Positions 17,482 to 27,166 of a stretch of 64,000 nt of DNA are shown here, piece after piece. The stretch covers positions 56,267 to 120,266 of the forward strand of contig NZ_JAIOUP010000005.1 of the NCBI RefSeq assembly GCF_019931165.1. The letters run 5' to 3'. The stretch's first letter is position 1; every line of letters begins with the position of its first letter. The stretch comes from Schnuerera sp. xch1 (GTDB lineage: Bacteria > Bacillota > Clostridia > Tissierellales > Tepidimicrobiaceae). A program made the translations under genes and the position numbers. Under the pieces are notes generated by a model. It was not told where the DNA came from. It worked only from the letters and a program-made list of their open reading frames with translations, and did no database searches.

Positions 17482-18274
17482 ATCTATTTGCCCCTTGAAC
17501 TATAGATACAAATTCTTTTGCAATCTCTTTATGGTCATTAAATCCAGTGAGCTGGTTAAATATGTCCTCAAGTGAACCTTCCATAGACTTCCCTTTTAAT
17601 TCTTCAAAGCTTCCATCTGCAACGATTTGCCCATCATTGATTAGAACTATTCTGTTACTTATCTTCTCTACCACTTCCATTATATGAGATGAATAGAATA
17701 CGGTTTTACCTTGTAATTTAAGCTCTTCTAATACTTCCTTAATAACCATAACACTATTTGCATCTATACCACTTAAAGGTTCATCTAAAAATAATATCTC
17801 CGGATCATTTATTAAGCTAGAAATTATCAATAACTTTTGTTTCATTCCCTTTGAATAAGATGATATTCTAGAATCATATACATTTTTTAGTCCAAATAGT
17901 TTCATCATCGATTTTGCTTTTTCATTAGCTTCATTGTAATCAATGTTATGTAATTCTCCTATAAAGGTTAAATACTCTCTTCCAGTTAAATTATCATAAA
18001 TATCCGCCGTTTCTGGAACATAACCTATTTTCCTTTTATATTCTACTTTTCCGCTACTTACATCTTCTCCTAAAACCTGTACATCTCCTGTATACTCGCC
18101 AATTAATCCAAGCATTATCTTAACTGTAGTGCTCTTCCCGACACCATTAGGACCTATATATCCTATTATTTGTCCTGGATATACATCTAAATCTATTCCC
18201 TTTAGTACTTTTTTATTTCCAAAGCTTTTTTCTAAATTTCTTATATTTATCACTGATTGATTAGATAATTCCAA
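17468..18274 (-). CDS. ABC exporter ATP-binding protein
   Basis: A 268-residue ATPase. Walker A GPNGVGKSTT near residue 41, signature SSYSKGMKQKL near 140, Walker B ILFLDEPLSGID near 160 and H-loop YSSHIMEV near 195 are all present. The order and the C-terminal extension fit the ABC-2 (DrrA/NatA-like) exporters. It starts at TTG with AGGTGA upstream and is coupled by overlap to the permease gene. Substrate unknown. Confidence 0.88.
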   Translation of the reverse strand: MELSNQSVINIRNLEKSFGNKKVLKGIDLDVYPGQIIGYIGPNGVGKSTTVKIMLGLIGEYTGDVQVLGEDVSSGKVEYKRKIGYVPETADIYDNLTGREYLTFIGELHNIDYNEANEKAKSMMKLFGLKNVYDSRISSYSKGMKQKLLIISSLINDPEILFLDEPLSGIDANSVMVIKEVLEELKLQGKTVFYSSHIMEVVEKISNRIVLINDGQIVADGSFEELKGKSMEGSLEDIFNQLTGFNDHKEIAKEFVSIVQGANRYGGI

Positions 18275-18333
18275 TTATTTCACCTCTTTAGTCAATTTGT
18301 ATATAATATTATCATATATATTTAAACAAATAA

Positions 18334-18370
18334 ACGGTATAACTAATCAAACCTTAAATAGTTATACCGT
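18334..18370 (-). terminator. Terminator after the 415-residue lipoprotein gene
   Basis: Twelve-base perfect arms ACGGTATAACTA and its complement flank a 13-base loop; a T-rich stretch follows on the minus strand. It separates the lipoprotein gene from the ABC exporter pair. Confidence 0.7.
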
Positions 18371-18415
18371 ATCCTAAATTATCTTATTCTCATATCATAA
18401 CTTTATTCACTGATT

Positions 18416-19663
18416 CTAATGTCTCTGTTGAATATGGACATCTGTTACTCTGTCTGTCCCACCTATTGTTGATGTTGTTACTGATTCTTTCATTTGCTTA
18501 TTTAACATCTTATAATAATTTATAGAATTATTTTCATCTACTTCAGGCATATCGATTTTTATATCTTCGTTAATATTTTTAATCTTTGTATTATAATTAA
18601 TTCCTAATTTCAATACACCTTTTATTTGTTCTGCCTCTTCCGATACATTGTTTCCAATGATTTTTGTTATGGTTTCTAAATCTATTATCATATCAATAAT
18701 ACCAGCTTCATGAACAATATATCCATCACTATTAATTCCATATTCTATAACTATTCCTTCATCTCCTATTATCTGTACATCCTTTGTAGAATCCATAAAT
18801 TCATTAAATTTCTTTTTAAATTCTGGAAGCTTCTTATCTAAGTTATTTGATTCGTTATCAACTTCATCTTTTACTAGTTGTTTTTCTTCTGGAACTTTCA
18901 TCATGCTCGTTACTGCATTCATATATTCTTTTATAAAATCTATAGTATCTTTATCATTTAGACTATAGTTCACTGCATATCTTAAGAATTCCTTAAAAGA
19001 TTTATCATCTAACTTCAATTCATAAATAGATAATGATTTCCCATTTACAGTTCTAGTCCCCTTATATTTTATTACTTCAACTTCTGGGTCGAAATTTTCC
19101 TGATAGCTTTTTAATAAGTCTGTAATTTTAGGTTGCATTTCTTTGCCGAACTTCATTAGCTCATTAAAGTCAATTTGTTCTTCACTTTCACTCATCAATT
19201 CTTCAAAATCGTATACAATATATTCTTTAGCTGAAGCTTCTGGAATCACTTGAGCCATTTGAGCCATCAACATTGGTGGCATTTTAATGATTTCTATTAA
19301 CTCAGGTTTCTCACTTGACATATCTGTATCAACCCATACTGATAGTGGCATACTCATATCCCCAATATTTAAATTCATATCTGCAAATGCTGTAGCAGCC
19401 GTCCTATCCTCATTTTGTATCATCTTTTGATATATGTTGATATCTGAATCTTTTAACATACTAGTTGTCTGATCTATTACTTGTTGTTGCTCTTTTGCAA
19501 ATCCCTCAGCCTCTAGTGTAAAATTAAGAACTGTATTACTTTCCATAGAATCAATATCTTGAGTCCTTTTATAAGCATTGTAAAATCCTAACTCATTATT
19601 AGTGCAGCCTGTAAAAGCCAATGAAAGTATTAATATTAATACTGCAATTGATATTTTTTTCAT
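18416..19663 (-). CDS. Lipoprotein of unknown function
   Basis: A 415-residue secreted lipoprotein: residues 1-20 form a signal ending in the lipobox FTGC. The mature part is polar, mixed alpha/beta in appearance, with repeated Met/Glu/Lys-rich stretches and no enzyme motif I recognise. The N-terminal part (TVLNFTLEAEGFAKE) is reminiscent of LolA/LprG-like lipoproteins, which bind lipids, but that is a weak impression. GGAGG lies upstream of the ATG and a terminator follows, so it is probably transcribed alone. Confidence 0.75.
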   Translation of the reverse strand: MKKISIAVLILILSLAFTGCTNNELGFYNAYKRTQDIDSMESNTVLNFTLEAEGFAKEQQQVIDQTTSMLKDSDINIYQKMIQNEDRTAATAFADMNLNIGDMSMPLSVWVDTDMSSEKPELIEIIKMPPMLMAQMAQVIPEASAKEYIVYDFEELMSESEEQIDFNELMKFGKEMQPKITDLLKSYQENFDPEVEVIKYKGTRTVNGKSLSIYELKLDDKSFKEFLRYAVNYSLNDKDTIDFIKEYMNAVTSMMKVPEEKQLVKDEVDNESNNLDKKLPEFKKKFNEFMDSTKDVQIIGDEGIVIEYGINSDGYIVHEAGIIDMIIDLETITKIIGNNVSEEAEQIKGVLKLGINYNTKIKNINEDIKIDMPEVDENNSINYYKMLNKQMKESVTTSTIGGTDRVTDVHIQQRH

Positions 19664-19758
19664 AACTTCCCTCCATTTTTTAGTTTATTAATATAATTAT
19701 GTATCATACATTGATTATACAACATGTATAGTTAACTATAAGCAGATTATTTTGGATT

Positions 19759-20433
19759 TTAATCTTCAGCATTTGATTTTATGTCCTCTAACTTTTTCTT
19801 TATGTATTTTACATCATCTTCTATAAACCTATGTTTAACTTGGCTAACATCAAATTTTGCTAATTTAAAAGCAAACTGTGTAGCATACCCTCCTACAATA
19901 GCCATAATCAAAGTTCCTATACCTACATGCCCTCCCAGAATATATCCAACAGCAACTGCAGTAATCTCTTGAGTATTTTTTACTAATCGTACTGACTTAT
20001 TGGTTTTCTTCACAAACCCTATCATCAAACCATCTCTCGGCCCTGATCCTAATCCAATACTAATATATAGGTAACATCCAAAACCTAAAACCAACATTCC
20101 TAGAAGCATCATAATGAAACTTAGTATAAATCCATCAAATACAGGAACTAAATTATTCAACATAAGAATATCAATAAATATACCTATAAATATCATATTA
20201 AATAATGTTCCCCAACCTACTTTTTCTTCAAGTATACTGTTCAATATCACTATACTAACTCCAACTAAAATATGAGCTTTTCCCATTGTGATTCTAAAAA
20301 CATTAGAAATTCCTTGGTGGAAAACATCCCAAGGTGCTAATCCTAAGTTTGCGTTTATGGTCATAACTATACCTAAAGCACATACAAAATATCCTAAGAA
20401 TAATTTTAACACTTTAAGAGCCCATTTTTTCAT
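19759..20433 (-). CDS. YczE/YitT family membrane protein
   Basis: A 224-residue integral membrane protein with five hydrophobic segments. The opening KLFLGYFVCALGIVMTINANLGLAPWD and the later GLGSGPRDGLMIGF are characteristic of the YczE/YyaS group. The function of the family is poorly known. AAGAAGGTAGC precedes the ATG. It is transcribed away from the two-component system that begins 170 bp away on the other strand. Confidence 0.85.
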   Translation of the reverse strand: MKKWALKVLKLFLGYFVCALGIVMTINANLGLAPWDVFHQGISNVFRITMGKAHILVGVSIVILNSILEEKVGWGTLFNMIFIGIFIDILMLNNLVPVFDGFILSFIMMLLGMLVLGFGCYLYISIGLGSGPRDGLMIGFVKKTNKSVRLVKNTQEITAVAVGYILGGHVGIGTLIMAIVGGYATQFAFKLAKFDVSQVKHRFIEDDVKYIKKKLEDIKSNAED

Positions 20434-20601
20434 TACGCTACCTTCTTCTATTATTTTCCTTTATACTATTATAACATTATATTTCCTTTTTAGAAACTAG
20501 AATTGGACTAATATTTTATATGTTCCCTTCTAGTGTATGAAAGAATCATGTAAAATGATATAATGAAATTGATTTAATTTATTACATAAGAAGGTGATAA
20601 A

Positions 20602-21273
20602 GTGAATATTTTAGTAGTTGATGATGAAAAGCTTATTGTAAAGGGCTTAAAAAAAAGTTTAGAACAGCAAGGCTACAGTGTCTCTACTGCTTATAATGGT
20701 GAAGAAGCTCTTATAGTTTTACAGACTAAAAATGTAGATTTTATCATACTGGATTTAATGCTACCTGATATAGACGGTATGATGCTATGTAAAAAAATTA
20801 GAGAAATTCATGATATGCCAATATTAATGCTCACAGCAAAAGATGGTGATTATGATAAAATATTAGGGTTTGAACTAGGTGCAGACGATTATATGACTAA
20901 ACCCTTTAATGTATTCGAACTAATAGCTAGGATAAAAGCTATAACAAGAAGATCTACAGTAAATAAAAAAGATATTGTATTATCCTTTAAAAATTTAATC
21001 ATAAATTATCAAGAAAGAAAAGCCTATAAAAAGGATGAAGAAATAAAGCTTACAGCAAAAGAGTTCGATATGCTATATTTATTAGCAAAAAACCCAGGAA
21101 GAGTATTTACTCGGGAAGAGATTTTTAATCATATTTGGGAAGAAGAGCCTATGGATGTAAGGACCATTGATGTGCATATTAAAAATCTTAGAGAAAAAAT
21201 TGAAACTGAAATTAGAAAACCGAAATACATTCTAACCAAGTGGGGGGTAGGTTATTATTTCAACAAGAATTAA
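20602..21273 (+). CDS. OmpR/PhoB-type response regulator
   Basis: A 223-residue regulator. The receiver domain has the acidic pair DDE at residues 6-8, phospho-acceptor Asp in ILDLMLPDIDG near 51, Thr in MLTAKDG near 79 and Lys in MTKPF near 101. The C-terminal winged-helix domain ends with TIDVHIKNLREKIE and KWGVGYYF. The start is GTG at 20602 with AGAAGGTGA upstream. The histidine kinase gene starts one base after its stop. Confidence 0.93.
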   Translation: MNILVVDDEKLIVKGLKKSLEQQGYSVSTAYNGEEALIVLQTKNVDFIILDLMLPDIDGMMLCKKIREIHDMPILMLTAKDGDYDKILGFELGADDYMTKPFNVFELIARIKAITRRSTVNKKDIVLSFKNLIINYQERKAYKKDEEIKLTAKEFDMLYLLAKNPGRVFTREEIFNHIWEEEPMDVRTIDVHIKNLREKIETEIRKPKYILTKWGVGYYFNKN

Positions 21274-21274
21274 A

Positions 21275-22651
21275 ATGATAATTATATATAGCTTAATAAC
21301 TATATTAGCGTTTTCAGTGTTTAGTATACTAATACTGAATAATTATAAAACTACCCAGATAAGAAATAATGAGATTAGATTATTCCAAACTGCTAATATT
21401 GTAGCTGAAGTCTATAAGAAGAATATAGATGACATCATATTCGCTAGAATGATGGTAAGAAGTTACGGAAAACAAGCTAACTCTAGAATTTTAGTCTTGA
21501 ATTCCAATCAGAAAGTTCTAATTGATAATTATCATAGTTATATTAATGATACTATTAATAACCAGGAAATTAAAAGCAGTCTTACTGGCAAATCCAAATC
21601 CACTTTATATGATTTGAAAAATAAAGAGGTACTTCAACTTTCTGTCCCTATAACATTAAATGAAGCTGGAGAAACGCGCATAATAGGTGCAGTCCTTATA
21701 TCTGCAGATATGAATTTAATTAATAGAAATGTAAAAAGCTTAAAGAATGATATGTTTAAGATTGCATGTTCTGCATTAATAATTACGCTATTATTAACAA
21801 TTGTTGTTACAAATAATTTAACCAAACCTTTAAGGGATTTGACCTATGGGGTTGAAAAAATTTCATCAGGAGATTTAGGATATAGTATTAAAAGAAAAGC
21901 AAAAGGAGAAGTAGGCAAACTAATAAACACCTTTAATAATATGAGTAATACTTTGAATAAAGTAGAAAAAAATAGGAAAAATTTTATCAATAATATTTCT
22001 CATGAGTTAAAGACGCCTCTTACTTCCATAAAGGTGCTGATAGAATCTCTTACTATGGCAGATAATAACATAAAAACCTATAAAGAATATTTAAAGGACA
22101 TATACAATGAAACAGATAGAATGGAAAAATTAGTTAATTATTTAATGACTTCAATTAAACTTGAGGACATAGTATTAGATATGAATGAAGAAGATTTAAA
22201 TGAAATATTGGATGACACTGTTAAACTAATAACACCTTATGCTAAAAAAAATGATGTTTCAATAACCCTTGTAAACACAGAGAACATTAATGTTAGATGT
22301 GATAAAGATAGGATAAAAGAAGTACTTTTTAACCTAATAGACAATGCTATAAAATATAGGGATGATAAAAAGGCAAATAATTATATCTCAATAACACTTA
22401 AAAAATATCAAAATAAGGCAATAATAGCTATAGAGGATAATGGAATAGGTATAGATGAAAAAAATTTAGAAGATATATTTAAAAGAAATTTTAGAGTATT
22501 AGAAGGTCCTACCCAGTCACAGAATAAAATAAAAGGCTATGGCATAGGACTTACAGTAGTTAAAAATATCATAGAAAAACATAATTGGAAAATTCGAGTA
22601 GAGAGTTCATTGGAAAGAGGAAGTATTTTTACAATATCTGTCCCCCTATAA
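21275..22651 (+). CDS. Membrane sensor histidine kinase
   Basis: A 458-residue kinase. Residues 1-22 form the first membrane helix, residues 25-150 an extracytoplasmic sensor, residues 163-183 the second helix, then a HAMP domain. The H-box NNISHELKTPLTS is near residue 240, the N-box NLIDNAIKYR near 350 and the G-boxes EDNGIGID and GYGIGLTVVKNI near 388 and 427. It has no clear ribosome binding site of its own and relies on coupling to the regulator gene. The sensed signal is unknown; a GerMN lipoprotein gene follows. Confidence 0.92.
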   Translation: MIIIYSLITILAFSVFSILILNNYKTTQIRNNEIRLFQTANIVAEVYKKNIDDIIFARMMVRSYGKQANSRILVLNSNQKVLIDNYHSYINDTINNQEIKSSLTGKSKSTLYDLKNKEVLQLSVPITLNEAGETRIIGAVLISADMNLINRNVKSLKNDMFKIACSALIITLLLTIVVTNNLTKPLRDLTYGVEKISSGDLGYSIKRKAKGEVGKLINTFNNMSNTLNKVEKNRKNFINNISHELKTPLTSIKVLIESLTMADNNIKTYKEYLKDIYNETDRMEKLVNYLMTSIKLEDIVLDMNEEDLNEILDDTVKLITPYAKKNDVSITLVNTENINVRCDKDRIKEVLFNLIDNAIKYRDDKKANNYISITLKKYQNKAIIAIEDNGIGIDEKNLEDIFKRNFRVLEGPTQSQNKIKGYGIGLTVVKNIIEKHNWKIRVESSLERGSIFTISVPL

Positions 22652-22758
22652 TAATTTATAATTATTTTTTCTTTCTTAATAGTTTCTTAACATTTTTTCT
22701 CTCTTTCTTAATAAATATAATGTATAATATATATAAATAGAGGAAAGGACGTGGAACC

Positions 22759-23334
22759 ATGAAGAAGTTCATTGTAATATTTTTAGTGATTATCTTGTCT
22801 TTAAGCCTTGTGGCTTGTAATAATACAGAATCTCCTGAAGATGAAAATCCAATAGAAGAACAGGATAACGCCGAAGAAAATGATGATGAAATAGTGGAAC
22901 CTACTCCTAATACAGATGAAGTAGAAGTAACTCTTTACTTCGCTAATAAGGAGTATGTAGAAACTGGAGATGAAAGTTTAGAAAAACTTATTGCTGAAAA
23001 AAGAACCGTTGAATATGGAGATACATCACTTGAAGAAACTGTTGTGAAGGAATTAATAAAAGGCCCAGAATCTGAGGAATTAAGCACTATAATACCTCAA
23101 AGTATAAACCTATTAGGAATTGAAATAGCTGATGGAACAGCCTTTGTAAACTTCTCTCAAGAAGGTCTATATGGAGGTTCTATGCAAGAAGGTTTTACTA
23201 TATCTCAAATAGTTAATAGTTTATTGGAATTAGACAGTGTTGATAGAGTACAATTCTTAATAGATGGAGAAAAGGCAGAATCATTAATGGGTCACATTTC
23301 AATAATGGATCCTTTTGAAGAACCCAATGAATAA
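22759..23334 (+). CDS. GerMN-domain lipoprotein
   Basis: A 191-residue lipoprotein: signal residues 1-20 with lipobox LVAC, then a Glu/Asp-rich linker to about residue 50. The rest is a GerMN (sporulation and spore germination) domain with VVKELIKGPESEELSTIIPQ-type beginning and FVNFSQEGLYGG near residue 133. GerM works in the spore-septum cell wall in Bacillus; here the link to the preceding two-component system suggests an envelope role. AAAGGACG lies upstream of the ATG. Confidence 0.85.
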   Translation: MKKFIVIFLVIILSLSLVACNNTESPEDENPIEEQDNAEENDDEIVEPTPNTDEVEVTLYFANKEYVETGDESLEKLIAEKRTVEYGDTSLEETVVKELIKGPESEELSTIIPQSINLLGIEIADGTAFVNFSQEGLYGGSMQEGFTISQIVNSLLELDSVDRVQFLIDGEKAESLMGHISIMDPFEEPNE

Positions 23335-23368
23335 TAAGATAGGCAGATCTAACCCTGCTTATCTTATT
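23333..23368. terminator. Bidirectional terminator between GerMN and LysR genes
   Basis: AATAAGATAGGCAG and its near-complement CTGCTTATCTTATT flank a short loop, with a T-rich stretch after it on the plus strand and A-rich sequence before it. It serves the two converging genes. Confidence 0.7.
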
Positions 23369-24251
23369 ATCCTTTTTTCAATTTTTCAACAAACTTTGTC
23401 GTAGCAGGAGAAAGTGTTACACTCTTTAAAGAACAGACACCAATATTTCTATTAGGTATATCTTCATCTAGTTTAATCTCATATAATTCTCCATTTTGTA
23501 AATATTCTTGTGAAAATTCTCTGATAACACAGGATATTCCTAAATTTATTTTTGCAAATTCTAATAATAGATCATGAGAGCCTAGTTCAATCTCTGGTTC
23601 AATTTTAATCCCTTTTGATAACAAATACTTTTCTACATACTGTCTAGAGTTTGATTTAGATTCAAGCAATATCAATGGAAAATTTATTATTTCGTCATAG
23701 CTCATAGATTTAGTAATCTTGTTCTTATACTTTTCTCCACAAACAAAGATATCATGAATATCTATCAGTTTTCTTATATTCAATGATGAATCTTTAATTG
23801 GTAAATTACAAATACCAATATCAACTTTTCCGGATTTTATAAGACTACAGAGTTCAAAAGTTGTACGATTAATTATTTTCAACTTAATGTTTGGATATTG
23901 GTTATGAAATTCTTCTAAAAAAGGCAACAGATAATAACGCGAAATAGTATCACCGACGCCTATACGTAAGTTACCTGTCGTTAAGGTCTTTGACTCAATT
24001 ATCTTTTTTTCTCCAATATGAATTAGATTAATAGCAGAACTTATATGCTCAAATAAAATCTCTCCCTCATCTGTGAGAGTTACTCCTCTAGAAGTTCTAG
24101 TAAAAAGCCTTATCCCTAGTTTTTCTTCAAGTTGCATAATTGCTTGGCTAATAGCTGGCTGTGTCATATACAGTGCTTTCGCAGCACCTGAAAAACTTTT
24201 ACGCTTAGCTACTTCAGAAAAAACTTTGTATAAATCAAGTTTAATATCCAT
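23367..24251 (-). CDS. LysR-family transcriptional regulator
   Basis: A 294-residue regulator. The N-terminal helix-turn-helix spans FSGAAKALYMTQPAISQAI (about residues 18-36) and is followed by the LysR linker helix and substrate-binding domain. I choose ATG 24251 because AAGGAG lies seven bases upstream; an upstream in-frame start at 24275 has none. It diverges from the CofE-like gene, whose promoter region it shares (118 bp), so it probably controls that gene. The effector is unknown. Confidence 0.9.
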   Translation of the reverse strand: MDIKLDLYKVFSEVAKRKSFSGAAKALYMTQPAISQAIMQLEEKLGIRLFTRTSRGVTLTDEGEILFEHISSAINLIHIGEKKIIESKTLTTGNLRIGVGDTISRYYLLPFLEEFHNQYPNIKLKIINRTTFELCSLIKSGKVDIGICNLPIKDSSLNIRKLIDIHDIFVCGEKYKNKITKSMSYDEIINFPLILLESKSNSRQYVEKYLLSKGIKIEPEIELGSHDLLLEFAKINLGISCVIREFSQEYLQNGELYEIKLDEDIPNRNIGVCSLKSVTLSPATTKFVEKLKKG

Positions 24252-24369
24252 ATAAGCACTCCTTATATATATCATTACATCTATTTATTTTACTTATATC
24301 ATAATATAGTATATATTAAAAGTAAAAGAATATTTATATCTACTAAAATGATTTTAAGGAGAGATTCTA

Positions 24370-25560
24370 ATGGAAAGAGTTGTTGGAACTGTAATTAGAG
24401 GCTTAAGAGCTCCAATTATGAAAGAGAAAGATAATTTAGTTGAAATAGTAGTGGATACCATACTAAAAGCTTCAGAAATTGAAAACTTTCCTATTAATGA
24501 TAGGGATATAGTTGCAATAACTGAGTCAGTAGTTGCACGTACCCAAGGAAATTATGCATCTATTGATACAATTGCTAAAGATGTGAACTCAAAATTTAGC
24601 AAAGATACGATCGGTGTTATATTCCCAATCTTAAGTCGTAATCGTTTTGCTACTTGCCTTCGTGGTATTGCGAAAGGAGTTAAAAAAATTGTTTTAATGC
24701 TTCAATATCCATCTGATGAAGTAGGAAATCCTTTAATAGACATGGACAGTATTGACGAAAAGGGTATAAATCCATGGACAGATGTCTTAACAGAGGAAGA
24801 ATATCGTAAAAATTTTGGATATAAGAAACATCCTTTTACAGGCGTTGACTATGTTGATTATTATAAATCTATAATAGAAGAATACGGAACTGAATGTGAA
24901 ATAATCTTTTCAAACAATCCTAAAACTATTTTGGATTATACTAAAAATGTCCTAACCTGTGATATCCATACAAGAGTTAGAACCAAAAGAATTTTAAAGC
25001 ATAATGGTGTCGAAAAGATTTTTGGTCTTGATGATATATTGACAAAATCCATTGATGGCAATGGCTATAATGAAAAATATGGTCTTTTAGGTTCAAACAA
25101 GGCGACAGAGGATAAAGTTAAACTCTTCCCACGGGATTGTCAATCTATTGTTGACGATATCCAGTCTTTAATAAAAGAAAAAACAGGTAAAAACATTGAA
25201 GTAATGATCTATGGAGATGGCGGTTTTAAAGATCCAGTAGGCAAGATTTGGGAGTTAGCTGATCCTGTTGTATCTCCTGGCTATACTAGAGGACTTGAAG
25301 GTACACCAAATGAAATAAAGTTAAAATATCTTGCAGACAATAATTTTTCAGACCTAAAAGGTGAAGAATTGAAAAAAGCTATATCAGAACATATCAAAAA
25401 CAAAGAATCTGATCTTGTAGGAACTATGGAAACCCAAGGTACAACTCCTAGAAGACTAACAGATCTCATAGGCTCTCTTTCCGATTTAACTTCAGGAAGT
25501 GGGGACAAAGGCACTCCTATTGTATATATTCAAGGTTACTTTGATAACTATACAAATTAA
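24370..25560 (+). CDS. Coenzyme F420-0:L-glutamate ligase-like protein (CofE family)
   Basis: A 396-residue protein with the CofE/FbiB fold: VVGTVIRGLRAPI near residue 4, DRDIVAITESVVARTQGN near 43, and VMIYGDGGFKDPVGKIWE near 278. CofE adds glutamate to F420-0 in methanogens and actinobacteria. Homologs are seen in clostridia, which are not known to make F420, so the amino acid acceptor here may be something else. GGAGAG precedes the ATG. It is alone in its unit, divergent from a LysR regulator and closed by a terminator. Confidence 0.8.
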   Translation: MERVVGTVIRGLRAPIMKEKDNLVEIVVDTILKASEIENFPINDRDIVAITESVVARTQGNYASIDTIAKDVNSKFSKDTIGVIFPILSRNRFATCLRGIAKGVKKIVLMLQYPSDEVGNPLIDMDSIDEKGINPWTDVLTEEEYRKNFGYKKHPFTGVDYVDYYKSIIEEYGTECEIIFSNNPKTILDYTKNVLTCDIHTRVRTKRILKHNGVEKIFGLDDILTKSIDGNGYNEKYGLLGSNKATEDKVKLFPRDCQSIVDDIQSLIKEKTGKNIEVMIYGDGGFKDPVGKIWELADPVVSPGYTRGLEGTPNEIKLKYLADNNFSDLKGEELKKAISEHIKNKESDLVGTMETQGTTPRRLTDLIGSLSDLTSGSGDKGTPIVYIQGYFDNYTN

Positions 25561-25579
25561 GACCACAAAATGTGGTCTT
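25559..25579. terminator. Terminator between CofE-like and TtcA-like genes
   Basis: AAGACCACA and TGTGGTCTT pair around a three-base loop and run into AATTTTATT on the plus strand. It begins at the CofE-like stop codon and serves the convergent pair. Confidence 0.8.
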
Positions 25580-25583
25580 AATT

Positions 25584-26459
25584 TTATTCATCATATATAT
25601 CTAAAAAAGAATACTTTTTATCGTCTTTTTTCCATCCTAATATGCAGTCCATATTTACATTTTCAGCTGCTCTAAATATAGACATATCTACATTAACAAA
25701 CTTTTCTTTTAATTCTCCTATTAATTCTTTTATTTCAAAGCGTTTGTTACCAGTTTTTTTAGCTGATACCATGCATGCACAGTTCAAAGGTGAAATTCCA
25801 CTATAGTTAATAAATTTTTTTATATATTCTTCTTCTATATGATAAAGTGGCCTTATAAGCTCAATCCCTTTATAGTTTTTAGATTTTAATTTTGGCATCA
25901 TAGTCTTAAAGTTCCCTGAGCACAAAAGATTTAGCATTGTAGTCTCTATTACATCATTAAAATGATGTCCTAAAGCCAATTTATTACAACCTAGTTCTTG
26001 AGCCTTACCATATAACGCCCCTCTTCTCATCCTTGCACACATATAACAGGGATAATCACCAGCAATCCTATCTGCCACTTCAAATATTCCTGATTCAAAT
26101 ATATGTATAGGAATATCTAGATACTCACAGTTATCTATCAACAGTTGTTTTATATTAGGATGATATCCAGGATCCATTGCTATAAACTCTAATTCAAAAT
26201 TTGAATTTCCGTGACGATGTAATTCTTGGAACAATTTAGCCATCAATATGCTATCCTTACCTCCAGAAATAGCTACGGCAATTTTGTCCCCATCTTGTAC
26301 TAATTCATATTCTTTAATGGCTTTAACAAATTTACTCCACAAATGCTTTCTATACCTCTTTATTATACTTCTCTCTATTTCAGCTAAGGGCTTTCTATCC
26401 TCTTCTGGAACTAATGCTTCACAGCCAGTTCCTGCTAACTTATTTTCTTCCTCAGTCAA
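25584..26459 (-). CDS. TtcA-like tRNA 2-thiolation protein (PP-loop ATPase)
   Basis: A 291-residue N-type ATP pyrophosphatase. The PP-loop SGGKDS is near residue 65, a CxxC pair lies in YPCYMCARMRRGAL near 135, and LALGHHFNDVIET near 155 is typical of TtcA/TtuA relatives. These proteins activate a tRNA base with ATP and insert sulfur, often with an iron-sulfur cluster. The start is TTG 26459 with GGAG upstream. The C-terminal cysteines (NCAC near residue 228) could complete the cluster. The modified nucleotide cannot be told from sequence. Confidence 0.85.
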   Translation of the reverse strand: MTEEENKLAGTGCEALVPEEDRKPLAEIERSIIKRYRKHLWSKFVKAIKEYELVQDGDKIAVAISGGKDSILMAKLFQELHRHGNSNFELEFIAMDPGYHPNIKQLLIDNCEYLDIPIHIFESGIFEVADRIAGDYPCYMCARMRRGALYGKAQELGCNKLALGHHFNDVIETTMLNLLCSGNFKTMMPKLKSKNYKGIELIRPLYHIEEEYIKKFINYSGISPLNCACMVSAKKTGNKRFEIKELIGELKEKFVNVDMSIFRAAENVNMDCILGWKKDDKKYSFLDIYDE

Positions 26460-26522
26460 TTACATCACTCCAAATTTATAGTCTTTTATTATTATATCAT
26501 CATGATGTAAAAAGTGAAGACT

Positions 26523-27149
26523 CTATTCATCCTTTCTGAAATCATCCAAAATCTGATTCATTTGTTCATATGTCATCATCCCAGGTATTCCTCCTAATAG
26601 ATTCCCTTCTTTATCCACAAAATATGAAGTAGGAAAACCACTTACTAAATATGTTCCAGCTATCTCGCCCTCTTCGTCAAAAACTACAGGAAAGCTATAT
26701 TTACCTTCTTTAATATAATCTTCTACAATGCTTTTTTCTTCCATAACATTTACTGCCAGTACCATCAAATCATCATTTTCATCATATAATCTTTGAAGAT
26801 CGGGCATCTCCATATCGCAATATTGACATCCTGTATACCAGAAGTTTACCAGCACATACTTCCCTCTATAATCGGATAGTGATACTTCTTCTCCATCTAG
26901 GTTAAGAAGAGTAAAATCTGGTGCTTCTTCTCCAATAGCTATATCAGGTGTTATTTCGTCGCTAGCTTTCTTGTCCTGCATACCTTCATCTGATGTCTCT
27001 GAATCCGTTTCACTGTCATTTTCCTCAGAGACATTTTCTTCTGATAAGTTATTTTCATTTGGTTTTTCATCTTTTCCAATGGTAAAATAATATAGCCCTA
27101 CAGCCAAAACTACAACAGCTATTATTATTGCTAAAATCTTTCTATTCAC
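26523..27149 (-). CDS. TlpA-like thiol-disulfide oxidoreductase
   Basis: A 208-residue membrane-anchored thioredoxin-like protein. One N-terminal membrane helix is followed by a Glu/Ser/Asp-rich linker and then the TlpA/ResA domain with active site YTGCQYCDMEMP near residue 108 and a cis-Pro GFPTSYFVD near 170. The best start is GTG 27149, which has GAGGAGAG six bases upstream; the ATG at 27167 has no such site. It follows ccdA closely and receives electrons from it to reduce extracytoplasmic disulfides. Confidence 0.88.
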   Translation of the reverse strand: MNRKILAIIIAVVVLAVGLYYFTIGKDEKPNENNLSEENVSEENDSETDSETSDEGMQDKKASDEITPDIAIGEEAPDFTLLNLDGEEVSLSDYRGKYVLVNFWYTGCQYCDMEMPDLQRLYDENDDLMVLAVNVMEEKSIVEDYIKEGKYSFPVVFDEEGEIAGTYLVSGFPTSYFVDKEGNLLGGIPGMMTYEQMNQILDDFRKDE

Positions 27150-27166
27150 TATATCTCTCCTCTTCA

